NCBI GenBank assembly: GCA_964035545.1
Contig: OZ037767.1
Span: 23,045,128 to 23,109,127, forward strand
DNA length: 64,000 nt
Source of the DNA: Bugula neritina
Lineage: Eukaryota > Bryozoa > Gymnolaemata > Cheilostomatida > Bugulidae
Direction: 5' to 3'
Made by a program: the position numbers and the translations under genes. The notes under the pieces were generated by a model. The model had not been told where the DNA came from and did no database searches. It was given only the letters and a program-made list of their open reading frames with translations. Below are positions 41,301 through 53,110 of this stretch, piece after piece (the stretch's first letter is position 1; each line of letters opens with the position of its first letter).

Positions 41301-41827
41301 ACCTTTTCTTCAGTTTTATGCAAATAATTATTCAAAAACCATTTAATTTGTTTTTTATTATGATTTATTGAGAAGAGAAAACATTTCTGCCAGAGGTGCT
41401 TAAAGAAATTGTCTCATGAGAAAAGTGTGTTGCACTAAGGACATGCATTTTTGAGAAGTTGTATCCCCTGATACATTTGCATTGCCCAGTTAGCATGTGT
41501 TTATTTTCTTTTATACCTCACAGTTATTGCGGTTAAGCTGATTAGCATTCATGTTAACATTGCTTGTCAATTCAAATACCACCATTATGATAAATTCTAA
41601 TCCTACTACCATTCATGTAGATTTTTTTTTCATTTATATTTAAAAGCATACTTGCTATTCTAATCACAATGAACGGCTATAAATTATGTAATCAACCTGT
41701 TGAACAGGGAGTGGAGAAGATGTTGATGGAAGCACAGGAGGAACTGATGGCATCTGGAACCCCTCCCGAGGAGATCTCCCGGACAGTGTTGAACCACTTG
41801 TTACACCGAGAGGCTGATCAAACTTGA
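6441..41827 (+). CDS. MEGF6: MEGF6-like secreted EMI/multiple-EGF protein, complete 35-exon gene
   Basis: Large extracellular protein with the MEGF6 domain order: signal peptide, EMI, EGF, calcium-binding-type EGF repeats, linker, MEGF/laminin-like EGF repeats. Joined exons: 6441-6562, 12646-12783, 14254-14363, 18070-18174, 18402-18524, 19069-19191, 20387-20512, 21244-21366, 22058-22180, 23294-23431, 24011-24256, 24704-24826, 25023-25148, 25538-25555, 26286-26428, 26957-27246, 27568-27797, 29380-29505, 29826-29970, 30192-30278, 30701-30855, 31269-31448, 32797-33016, 33722-33907, 34304-34488, 34722-34832, 35074-35226, 37575-37724, 38026-38130, 38692-38949, 39272-39400, 39952-40080, 40178-40312, 41161-41207, 41708-41827. 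All phases agree and the total is 5028 nt (1675 residues plus stop), close to vertebrate MEGF6 (about 1.5 thousand). No transmembrane segment follows the EGFs, which argues against MEGF10/11 and for a secreted protein. Least certain are the 18-nt exon 14 and the last two exons. Confidence 0.93.
6563..12645 (+). other. MEGF6: Intron 1 of the MEGF6-like gene
   Basis: Bounded by GTAAGT at 6563 and CTTACAG ending at 12645. I see no coding exon or recognisable transposon. It holds a perfect 10-bp hairpin (arms 6686-6695 and 6698-6707, GAGTGTTGGC) and a short degenerate run of GTGAGTG motifs at about 8650-8712. Confidence 0.6.
14994..16764 (+). mobile_element. Tc1/mariner transposon relic in MEGF6-like intron 3
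   Basis: The element starts CAGTGATGTGAAAAAGTTTA and ends with the inverted counterpart (..CTTTTTCACAGCACTG); both ends are flanked by TA (14992-14993 and 16765-16766), the Tc1/mariner target duplication. Inside is a broken transposase. At 15440-15649 a helix-turn-helix region ([21 protein letters not shown]) is seen. At 15845 a first catalytic Asp sits in LDESIF. At 16009-16413 comes the C-terminal DDE half with [11 protein letters not shown] and [13 protein letters not shown]. The frame is interrupted by stops and shifts, and the third acidic residue of the usual NPIEN motif is Arg (NPIRN). The element is therefore inactive. It lies sense to its host gene. Confidence 0.95.
18070..24256 (+). 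CDS. MEGF6: MEGF6-like exons 4-11: EGF and eight calcium-binding-type EGF modules
   Basis: Exon 4 (18070-18174) is a classical EGF ([19 protein letters not shown]). Exons 5-10 carry one six-cysteine module each and exon 11 carries two. The calcium-binding signature at the module start is clear in exons 5 (DVDEC), 6 (DLNEC), 9 (DINEC) and 11 (DINEC and DYDEC), and weaker in 7 (LSGC), 8 (MDPC) and 10 (VTSC). Every exon of this block begins and ends in phase 1, so modules can be added, lost or skipped without frame change. A rigid calcium-linked rod is the expected structure from the family. Confidence 0.93.
18771..18980. mobile_element. Tc1-type MITE, copy A (MEGF6-like intron 5)
   Basis: About 210 bp, starts CAGTGTTTCCTCCATATCTC and ends GATATGGAGAAAGCACTG, so the termini are inverted repeats; TA follows on the right while the left flank reads CA. 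The whole body matches the reverse complement of 30349-30545 (shared stretches around the TTTTATA/GGTTT, CATTTTGTG and GAGTTAAAT blocks). No coding capacity. Termini and TA target fit a Tc1/mariner-derived MITE; the CAGTG start is shared with the Tc1 relic at 14994. Confidence 0.85.
24704..25555 (+). CDS. MEGF6: MEGF6-like exons 12-14: low-complexity linker
   Basis: Exon 12 (24704-24826) encodes an acidic, cysteine-free segment ([15 protein letters not shown], then a Thr/Asp/Pro-rich part). Exon 13 (25023-25148) is Ser/Thr-rich with one N-glycosylation site (NGT) and runs of TTT and STTTPNT, a likely O-glycosylated spacer. Exon 14 (25538-25555) is an inferred 18-nt microexon (EPIDKK, AG before and GTAATA after); the frame is kept with or without it. 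The block separates the two EGF arrays. Confidence 0.75.
26286..40312 (+). CDS. MEGF6: MEGF6-like exons 15-33: 24 MEGF-type EGF modules
   Basis: I count 24 eight-cysteine modules of the form CPxGxYGxxC..C.C.NGA.CD...G.C.C..GW.G..C, for example [27 protein letters not shown] and PPGTYGNNC starts. Unlike the first array, exon borders here cut modules at several points and use phases 0, 1 and 2 (phase 0 at 26428, phase 2 at 27246, 29970, 30278, 33016 and 33907). Irregular modules: the one ending in exon 17 has extra residues ([10 protein letters not shown]), and the one in exon 27 has GCDPATQVC in place of the NGA core. The donor of exon 27 (GTCATT at 35227) is weak. Confidence 0.92.
29620..29696. 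repeat. (CA)n-rich microsatellite
   Basis: Imperfect CA/CGCA/GACA run in intron 18 of the MEGF6-like gene, adjacent to a short TA-rich stretch. Confidence 0.95.
30349..30545. mobile_element. Tc1-type MITE, copy B (MEGF6-like intron 20)
   Basis: Inverted copy of the element at 18771-18980. It begins TAGTGCTTCACCCG and ends GAGATATGGAGGGAGCACTG, flanked on both sides by TA (30347-30348 and 30546-30547). Non-coding. It ends about 155 bp upstream of exon 21. Confidence 0.86.
30841..31170 (+). repeat. 30-bp minisatellite that duplicates the exon 21 splice donor
   Basis: Eleven 30-bp units (consensus pieces CTGTAACCAGA|GTGAGTT and ACTAGTAGAGTA), the first of which is the last part of exon 21 plus its 5' splice site (exon end 30855, GTGAGT at 30856). 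Each unit repeats the exon-intron junction; ten later copies keep GTGAGT. Thirty is a multiple of three and units 1-8 are open in the exon's frame ([10 protein letters not shown] per unit); unit 9 has a C-to-T change giving TAG at 31092-31094. A decayed twelfth unit follows. Confidence 0.97.
35362..37200. mobile_element. hAT-type DNA transposon, non-autonomous (MEGF6-like intron 27)
   Basis: Perfect 14-bp terminal inverted repeats (CAGGGATGTAGTGG at 35362-35375; its complement at 37187-37200) and a perfect 8-bp direct duplication CATGTGTG at 35354-35361 and 37201-37208. CAGGG termini with 8-bp target duplications are the hAT hallmark. Near the left end are nested inverted motifs (CCATACG..CGTATGG, and GGCCTAG/CTAGGCC), and GTATGGCCTAGAA recurs near the right end, typical subterminal binding sites. 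A GC-rich patch at 37085-37165 contrasts with the AT-rich surroundings. I recognise no transposase in the 1839 bp. Confidence 0.92.
39172..39246. repeat. Short tandem repeat, about 19-20 bp unit, four copies
   Basis: Units of the form GGTACTCAGTCTATTGAGA just upstream (about 25 bp) of the exon 31 acceptor in intron 30 of the MEGF6-like gene. Confidence 0.9.
41161..41827 (+). CDS. MEGF6: MEGF6-like exons 34-35: C-terminal tail
   Basis: Exon 34 (41161-41207, phase 1 to 0) and exon 35 (41708-41827, ending TGA) continue the frame after the last EGF. They give a 56-residue cysteine-free tail: a His/Asp-rich start ([12 protein letters not shown]) followed by a predicted amphipathic helical stretch ([13 protein letters not shown], then [14 protein letters not shown]). 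There is no hydrophobic membrane segment. Splice sites are good (CTCTCTAG, GTAAAC, GAACAG), but the tail has no family I recognise, so the end of the gene is an inference from frame and splice signals. Confidence 0.7.
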
Positions 41828-43949
41828 ATCTGTATTTCCACTTAGCCGAACACTTTGCTATATCCATCCTCATACAGAAAGTGTGGCACAAACTGTAGGA
41901 CAACATATGGAGTTGTTCTCTTACTGTACACACAATTATAATACTCTCCTTGCATCACCTCAAGAGACACTCATTTCAGTATATAGACTAGACACATTAA
42001 GTTGGGTATTTGTGCAAATTATGTATCCGAACATAGAAACGTCAGCTCTACATCTATTAGTAGTTACGGCTGCTGCCATATAATACATAACTCTACACTC
42101 CTTTCAGTTACGTCTCTTTTTGAAGGAACTTCTTATTCGTATTTGGTATCACTGTCATAGTTTCGTGTGTAGATATAAACGTTATTGTTGCCATGGTTTT
42201 GTTAGAAGTAAACAATACAATGGCTAAAAATATGTAGTGCATTTGCTGCAGCCCAGGACAAACATTATATTTACATAATAGAGACACAATATTTATTCAC
42301 TTTTTTCATATATCCTCGCAATTGTTGCTTTGGAATATAGGGTATCGCAGCAGTATTGTGGATTTTATAATTCTGCACCAATGGCTTCAGTGTATCACAC
42401 TTTATGAATTTTAAAAAAAAATGGTTTTTCATATTTTGGATTATTTCAGTTTTAAGTAACTTTGTATTGTGTCATTCAGGCTTTTTAGAAACTTATTCCA
42501 TGTAACTTTTTATAGTGTTTACTTTCTGTTTTATCATAGACTGTGCTTCAATAAGTTATTATTACATTATTGCTGTAGTTGAGGACTGATTAATTTCGGG
42601 AATACAAGTAATTTATGCGTATCAATGGGTCACAAGTTACTAGAAATGATGTACACGTATTTGTTACTATAGCAGACAACATAGCTAGTTGTGTTGTATA
42701 TTTGAATGTTCACACATACACTTCATGTACATGCACACCTTTTCTATTTCATTTAATATTTTAATTTTTATCTAGTTAAAATCATGTTAATATTTTTTAT
42801 ATTTTGAAGTTTATTAGTTGTACATGAAAATATGAAGTATAGTACATAATAAATTTAAGCTCATTGTTGTAAGCTTCAGACCTATTGAAATATTATAAAT
42901 TTTTTAAAATACAATAAGCTGAAAGTGTCAAAGGCAGTTCTATAAACAATACCTAATTGCTTGCTTTAAATTATACCTAAATTTGACATTGCTAAATGAA
43001 ACTTGCATAACGAGTTAGTTGGTTATTATAGCTTAGCTATAAAGAAGTTTTTTCAAACTTGTTGAAGTATTTTATTTTGTTTGCTTTACAGCAAAATTTA
43101 AGCTAAAGTTGCTTTGATCAGTGGAGATAAATTTGCTCACAGGTTATGGTGAAATATGCAAAGCATTTTGCAAACAACTAGCTGTAGTTAATTTTTTTTA
43201 TTCAATATGATTATTTACATGCATAGGCATACATATTATATAGTGTATGTGGCATGAGTGTGTGTTGCTACTTAATATAAAGGTGATGCAATTACGTTAA
43301 AAATGGTAAAAATTATTTGCTGACTTAAGTTTCAAATTTACTGAGTATGTCTACAAGCTAAAGTTTATTCAAGATCACTAGCAATTTTTAGTTGCAGTAA
43401 AAGAAATATCTAAATTTTATTTACTGAAAAATGTAAGTATTGCGTAACCACACTGGGCTATAAAATCTATAAAGCATCCTACCATCACTTTAAAAATAGT
43501 GAAGAAAGTTTTAAACCACATGCACAGAATCAAATTTTATGTTATTTTTTTAAATCATTACATTCTTCAAAGTATATAGTTGCAAAACTAAAAAGATTAA
43601 GACTGTGTACCAATCGATATTTTCCTAATATCATGAATTATTTATATAAAATTCAAACTGCTAGTTATGGTACATCAAGCATCTTCTAAACATGCAAGTA
43701 TTCTTACACTTCTTATAGGCCACGGCTGCTTGATTGGGAACAAAATAGGTAATAGTTAGAACCTGGTATAAACTTTCTAGTAGAAGTAGATTGTGATGTG
43801 TACATTGACCTTTATCCTATATTACGTATATATGTCTATGTTCATTATGTAAATATTCAACTGATATATTTTGGAGTGCCATCACAAGAATGTCACATTA
43901 GACTTTAATCATCCAAAGACTCTAACATTAAACACTCCCGAAGTTAATC
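41828..43949. other. 3' flank of the MEGF6-like gene and upstream region of the first ependymin-related gene
   Basis: No exon recognised. The first clear AATAAA downstream of the stop is at 42848-42853, roughly 1 kb into what may be the 3' UTR. The rest is AT-rich intergenic sequence. Confidence 0.55.
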
Positions 43950-46607
43950 ATGTTAGCCAAAGCTTTTTGCTTGCTGTTAGTAATAGAAGTAGCATCAGCT
44001 CTTGCTGTTCCTGCTATTCCTAAAGTAAGAAAATGTTTTCCTTTACAATATGAGAGTGCAGTTTACGGTAAACTTGCTGAGATAGTGGATGGCAAAGGAA
44101 TTGTAGGAGAGATATATGCGACTACATCAGTTGACAACTACGAACATCGGGCTGCCTTAAGAGAGTCAGTGTTCAGAGATGGAAAGTTTCAAGGGAACTA
44201 CACTTTACTTTTCACAAATGTATGTACATAGCCACAACTTTAGTATAAATTGTTGGTTATGGGACTTCAGAAGTTTTAATTGTGCTTCAGTTACTGTAAT
44301 CTTAATCACTGGTCAATTTTGTAACCAATTCGAATCCATAAAACTTACTCTATTTGAGTAACATTTCATCAGCAAATTAGCACTAAAAACCCCCTATTCA
44401 CACTTTGCCATATATACTCCGTAACAGTCATTTTTGTTAACATCCGGGCTGAATCTTAAGAGCATAGGAAAGCATTAAAATCTTTGTTAAGGTATTGTGT
44501 TTACAGTGTAAACGGTTTTCCACGTTACATAATTTGATATCTATTCTAAACTAAGATTTTGTTCAAAGTATTAAAACTTTGAAGCTCTTGATAATTATAT
44601 GATTATGAGAAACTGAATTTTGAAAATGATACATTATAAACAATTTTATTTTTGCAATTGCTATGCATTATGATTATATAAAGAAAATATCTACAGTCAT
44701 TCTATATGTTTTGAACACCTTCTCCATGGTACTTGTATTGGCATTTTAAATACATTTTTAATAGACTTTTCAACTTTAATTTCAGCACATTGCAGCTCAA
44801 ACTGTTGGCAGTAAACAGAGAGGATAAAATCAGTTATGATTTTAGGGGCTTTTTTGTAGTAAACTTTTAATCAATCTTGAATATTTTCAACATTTCAATC
44901 AGTTATGTACAAATCTCAATACAAACTGTTACATAACAAATATTGGACCATACATATGGCTACTAATAGACAAAACCAACATAATTAGTGCCGATAAGAG
45001 TTATGTTTCTAGAGGACATGATGCAAAAATCTATGCATGGAAGTTTAGTCACAGAGTCATACTTGGTGCTATGATGTTTTATAGGGGAATGGCTACATCA
45101 TTGACACTATTAAGCAGACCTGTGCCAAGAGTCAACCGTTGCCAATAACACAACTTTGTTCAGACTCCGGTAAATTTGGTTACCTCTGCAGTATCTTATC
45201 TTTCTAGTTATCTTTCTAAGTAGTCTGTTATATAGTTTTGTATTAAGCCATTTGCTACTATGGTCTTATATTTACTTCAATGTTAGGTTGGCCTATCAAT
45301 CTACAAAGATGTGCAGTAAGCCTATACATCACTACTGTGGTAGATCATTTTGATATGAAAGAAGTTCTTAGATAACCTGCAAAATTTGCTAACTTATTGC
45401 ATGGCCACTGGTATATTGCACAACAACTGTAACACTACTTAATTTCTATAGAGGTAGATGTGTTCTATAGATAAGAAATGTAGCACAGGAAGCTCAACCT
45501 AAGCCTCAAACCAAAATGTATCAAAAAATAACCCAATATAGGCTATTAAAATTCTTTGGTTACTGCACTTATTAAATGGATTTGTGTGGGAGAAGCACTG
45601 TTTGCAAAATGCCTCTAAATATTGAAAAAAAAACTTCTAAACTCTTTTAGTTAACAACTCACTAATTTGAACTATTTGATCTGATGATATTTTTTTAAAT
45701 AATAACTTAACTTGGCAGCTTTGTTATTAGAATTTTTCACTCTAAACGCAATATGAGTTGTTAGGCTAAACTCTAAAGAGTTTTCACTTCTTTGCTCCAC
45801 GTAATTGGAGCTGATCACAAATTGTATGTAGCAAGCCTTAGCATGACTTCTAACCAACAACCACCAGCTATCTGTACGTGACTGACATTCACAACTGTCT
45901 AGAGGTTGTGCCCAGAGCTATACGTGCTGCTACAGCATGTTGCGTTATCACTTTGTGGTATTGAATTTGTACTCAATCTTTGAGAGTGTGCAAGCATATT
46001 GTATGTCCCTTCTAGTGCACTTAACTCATAAGACTTGGCATTTTTTTGCCCAAATTACAGGATCCATTATGTAACGATATGTGTACTACGTTCAAATTTA
46101 AATGCACTTGTGTTTATAAGGCAACATTATAGTAAACTCACTGCTAGTCCCCAAAATTCGGTATTTATCATTTTTAAAGTAGACCTGCAGTTACTATATA
46201 AAGAGCTGGATAATAGCACTGTTGTGTTGTAGAGTCTCTAACTCACCTCTTCTCCTGGAATGTTGGAGAACAGATAACCGATACTTACAGACTCACAAGG
46301 AAAAATCAAGTTTCTGTGATAACTGTCTTGAGAGACAGGTTTACTCTGGTATCTGAACTTGTTGAACAAACATATGATGGTTGTAAGTATATTTCTTTAT
46401 ATTGTGTCAGTACTACTACTATATGTGCACTTGTATGCTGTGATGGAAGGATATGCTAGAACCTTTTTCTACAACCAACCACATTCAATAAACGGTCTTT
46501 TTATATTTTTTATATTTTCAGACCCCCAAATGGTTGCATTCCAGTATGGAAATATAACCAATGGTATACGAGATGAGAGTGTGTTTGATGTACCCAGCTT
46601 CTGTTAG
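43950..46607 (+). CDS. EPDR: Ependymin-related secreted protein, copy 1 (complete)
   Basis: Four exons, 43950-44219, 45085-45169, 46233-46382 and 46522-46607, with intron phases 0, 1 and 1, give 196 residues, the usual size for ependymin-related proteins. An N-terminal signal peptide is visible (LAKAFCLLLVIEVASALA). Family-like features are the first cysteine in RKCFPLQYE, the KQTCAKSQ cysteine, TQLCSDS, and the end GIRDESVFDVPSFC, which corresponds to the conserved DPSVF.PPS.C end of EPDR proteins. NYT and NIT are possible N-glycosylation sites. Family members are secreted or lysosomal proteins with a hydrophobic ligand pocket; a precise role here is unknown. Assignment rests on remembered motifs, not a search. 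Confidence 0.85.
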
Positions 46608-46667
46608 ACTAGGATATGAAAGTCACACTCCTGTCATACTTTATGAACTTGATCGATATTAATTTCG

Positions 46668-46673
46668 AATAAA
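46668..46673 (+). terminator. Polyadenylation signal of ependymin-related copy 1
   Basis: AATAAA 61 bp after the stop codon; a second AATAAA lies about 120 bp further on. Confidence 0.65.
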
Positions 46674-48272
46674 ATTTAATTTCTGTACTGATTTTCCTTT
46701 CAGCAGCAAACTGAACCTATCTTTTGAAAAGATAAACTTGCAATAGTTGTATTTTAGTTGCGTGTTCATCACCTTTGTAAAATGTTGAATAAATTTAATA
46801 ATCGTCCTCTCTTGTTTTAATCCAAATGAGATACTTCGTTGTTAATTAAGTTCTACTGTCTGCATACAAGTTATACTAAACTTATATGGAAGACTTCTAA
46901 GTAAAGTTTTTATTAACTAATTTGACATAATTTTGATGCAAGAGAAGTGTGAAAAACAAAACAAGCAAACTCAAACACCCGACCACAATAAGTAGAATGC
47001 TAAAGTTTCTCTTCTTTTCATAGCAATCACATATAGGCTTCAATATCTATACATATGTTTTAGTACTTTACACTATGGCTTGATCACTCGGGATGTTCTA
47101 ATGCTTACATCTGGGATTTTTTGCATACATGTCTTGTCATACAGAGAGATCTGACTGACCATAGCAACAAAGAATTACACTGCCAGTTTGTAAGCATGTG
47201 CTGCCAATGTGCTGCTGAAGTCCTACAATGACATCTAATAGTTCTGCCAATCTTTAAGTGTTCGGCCTCCCCAGATAAATTTTGCTGATCTGGGGTTTTG
47301 AGTGAAGCTATTAATTTTTAGGTTAGAAATGATGCTTCTTAAAGTTATTTTAATGTTTCATGTGACAGATACATGGCTATTTTCTAGAAAGCCGTATGTA
47401 AACATGGCAATGTTTTATTTATGTTGAGTTTGTTGAGTATTTTTGTTTATGTGAAGTTCATTCAATTATCTAGTAATAAAAGTACCAAAACACAAAAGTT
47501 CAAATTGCGCAATGCTAAGTTTTAAGCATGTTGGCTTTGTTTAGAGTACAGTGCAAATTGCAAAACCATGTGAACTTGCTGTATGGCCTACTGCTACATA
47601 TGCGTTCAATTTTCAAGATAATCATTTTTTTATTAATCTGTTGATTGAATTTTCATAATGTGTCCTTAGAGAATACTGGTTACAGTAGCTGAAAACTATA
47701 CCACAAAAATATGTTTTTGATTCTATGTTTGTTTTCCATGTTTGTTTACAGCCTGCATGAAATATAATAAGTTCAGTTCACACTATAACAGACAGTCTAC
47801 ATCCATAATTTCTTTATGAATCAAATTATAGACAGTAACTTTTGTGTCACTACCAAAAAGTAGTCTGTGAACAAATATGTAATAAAATATACAGCAAAAT
47901 TAAAATAGTGAATTGCTAGATTTTCTTTTTTAGTAAAGTCAGCATATGGAAGACTGCAATTTGGCAATAGGGCTTCTTCTAGTTTGCATGTACCACTCTA
48001 GTGTTCCCAAGTTAACCCTCACCTCTTAATCACAAACTGCTGTTTATGTATTGGCTAAAACTTGATATGTTTATACGATCTCTACCTGGCAGACCTCATA
48101 ACATAAAAGATACAGATGATATTTTATAACACAAGGGTGTTATTTGTAAATAAAATGTTAAGCAATAGTTCTAAATTACTTATAAGCTGCAGCTGATCAC
48201 AAAAGTGACAGAAAATGGCATAGCCTATAGTGAATTGATGAATAGTCGGTTAATTCCAGTGTTGAAACTGCA

Positions 48273-48278
<6 letters not shown>

Positions 48279-48310
<32 letters not shown>
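48279..48310. repeat. (TA)n microsatellite
   Basis: About 32 bp of pure TA, then two copies of GTTCTATGTATATA. Confidence 0.95.
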
Positions 48311-48313
<3 letters not shown>

Positions 48314-49534
48314 CTATGTATATATAGTTCTATGTATATATGTTTGTAAAACAAGTAAAGAGAAGCTGGCAGCTATACAGGCAAAAAATACTCAAGCCTG
48401 GTTGAAATGCCTTTCTCTAATACAGTTTTCCCATAGCAGTAGTTTGTTGCAGAGAGAATTCTGATAATAAGTAATGAGTAAGTTAGAGAGTGGGTACCCA
48501 CGCTATGTTTCTTCACATGGAATTTATTAGACATTATTGAAAAACTTACCAGTGTTTGTGTAGAGCAAAAACTTTGAAAGTAAGTTTTTAATTTTTGTGA
48601 GTAACAGCTTTATTAAAGGCATACCATTTTATACAATATACTGTGAATGAAATTTAAGGCCACTGACTCAGTTCAAAGTGATATTACTCATGAGTTAATT
48701 TGTTACAATTCATTGTGTGGGTGGTAGATGATAAGGACATTCTCTTAGATATAGTTTTTAGTTTGGGTTTACAATGCGATGGCCTTATTTTACTGTTAGT
48801 CACACTGACCTGGGAAAATAGTTTATTGATATTCAGCTGCTCATGCAATACACTTCACCCAGAACTATTCATCTGCTCCACCCTCAGCTTGATGACAATC
48901 TCAGCAGGTGGTTATGGCGCCAGCTAAGGTCACATGTCATACTGAACATAGCAATTTTATATATGTAAATGTGTTTATTGTGGATCAAAGGCTAACTTAA
49001 TTGGCTTTTCTCACCAACATATTAAACAGACAAATTGCTTCTCCAAGCATTGCCATGGAATACATTATAATAAATCAGGTTAAATATTCGCAGTGATTTT
49101 GGGAAGCAAAACCAGATGTGCAACTGCTTTCCTGAGAACCTTTATCTGCAAAACTGGTGTAAACAAACCTGTTATATCTGTAACTAAAACAGAGATTCTT
49201 TCAGAGTTAGTTATTTATAGTTATTCCTTGCAGCAACTTTTTATTTTGTCTAGAAAACAGTCTGAAAAAAATTAATATGAAAGTTGCACATTTCTTTATG
49301 CTAAAGGTATTTTATTTCATCATATATTTTAAATAGCTCACTGTAACAACATCCACAAGCAACATGTTGCATTTGAGTATGGTTCACAAGGTTTAGAATG
49401 CTGAAAGACACATCCTGAAAAGTTACAATAATGGCAAAGACTAGATCAGTGATGTAAGAAGGGTGTAACTAGATTTCGAAGTTAAAGCAGCATATTGTGT
49501 CAAAGGGTGTCAATTGAATGCATAAGGCATCATG

Positions 49535-49675
49535 CACTGCGTTTCCATGACTGCGCATAATGCGAATGAATGCCCCGTACGGATTATTTGCGGTTTGCGG
49601 TTTCATTCGATGTAACTGTTTCCATTAGCCGAATGAAAAAATCCATTCGCATAATGCGATAATGGAAACGCAGTG
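49535..49675. mobile_element. MITE with CACTGCGTTTCCAT termini, copy 1
   Basis: 141 bp with perfect 14-bp terminal inverted repeats, CACTGCGTTTCCAT at 49535-49548 and ATGGAAACGCAGTG at 49662-49675. Internal GCGAATGAATG and CATTCGCATAATGCG also pair, so the element is strongly self-complementary. Clear target duplication is not visible. Two diverged relatives lie at 59047-59187 and 62222-62327. Confidence 0.88.
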
Positions 49676-49916
49676 AAACAGACCATTGGGGATCCTTTTA
49701 TGTGAGGCTATTAGCATATTGCATCATAATGATGCAACTGATATGGCCCTTAAACTAGCTTATTACAGTTCAATGTTTTAGCCATCAAAAAAGGTTAAAA
49801 GTCATATTACGCTGGTTGGATGGAGAGTGTCACGTGATACTGGCAGCTGCAATAACCAATGAAATCGCAACCTGAATCAACCCTTCGGGTAATAGCACGG
49901 CAATGCCATCATATAA

Positions 49917-51606
<1,690 letters not shown>

Positions 51607-51679
51607 ACTACAATAATATGAATGGTCACATCATCAACATTTCAGCACTGATCAGCTAACTGCACCAAATACAATACTC

Positions 51680-51685
51680 ATTAAA
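51680..51685 (+). terminator. Probable polyadenylation signal of ependymin-related copy 2
   Basis: ATTAAA 74 bp after the stop, a spacing like that in copy 1; AATAAATAAA occurs later at 52016-52025. Confidence 0.5.
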
Positions 51686-52129
51686 CTGTATATATATTTT
51701 TAGAGTTGTATTCTTACCAGCTCAATAGCCCGAGAGGATTGTTATCCAACATAATGTACATCAGTTTCACTACCACACATTACCAAAGAATGTTAATATA
51801 GGAGTCATATTGTAATATATATCCATGTCATGGTACTTTATAACTTTATTTTGATGATCCAAATTTTCTTTGTTAGACTACTGCAGGTTGCATTATAAAC
51901 CTTAGCATTAGCAGAAGGCAGATTGCCCTTTTTCCATTATATATTGTTTATATCCTGAGTATAATGTCTCAAATATACTCTCTCTTTTGGCTCTCATACC
52001 GACTCTAAACAGTTTAATAAATAAAGCAAGTGTACAAGCTGCTACCAAACTTTCATTATTGCATAGTCTTTCCAAATTTTATAGTTATTAGAACTACTTC
52101 TTTAACAATTAGTCTAGACTCTAGACTCT

Positions 52130-53110
<981 letters not shown>

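Larger units (their letters stand above)
46608..49534. other. Intergenic DNA between the two ependymin-related copies
   Basis: Looked at on both strands for a signal-peptide exon for the second copy; none recognised. It holds a (TA)n tract at 48279-48310 followed by a repeated GTTCTATGTATATA, otherwise AT-rich unique sequence. Confidence 0.5.
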
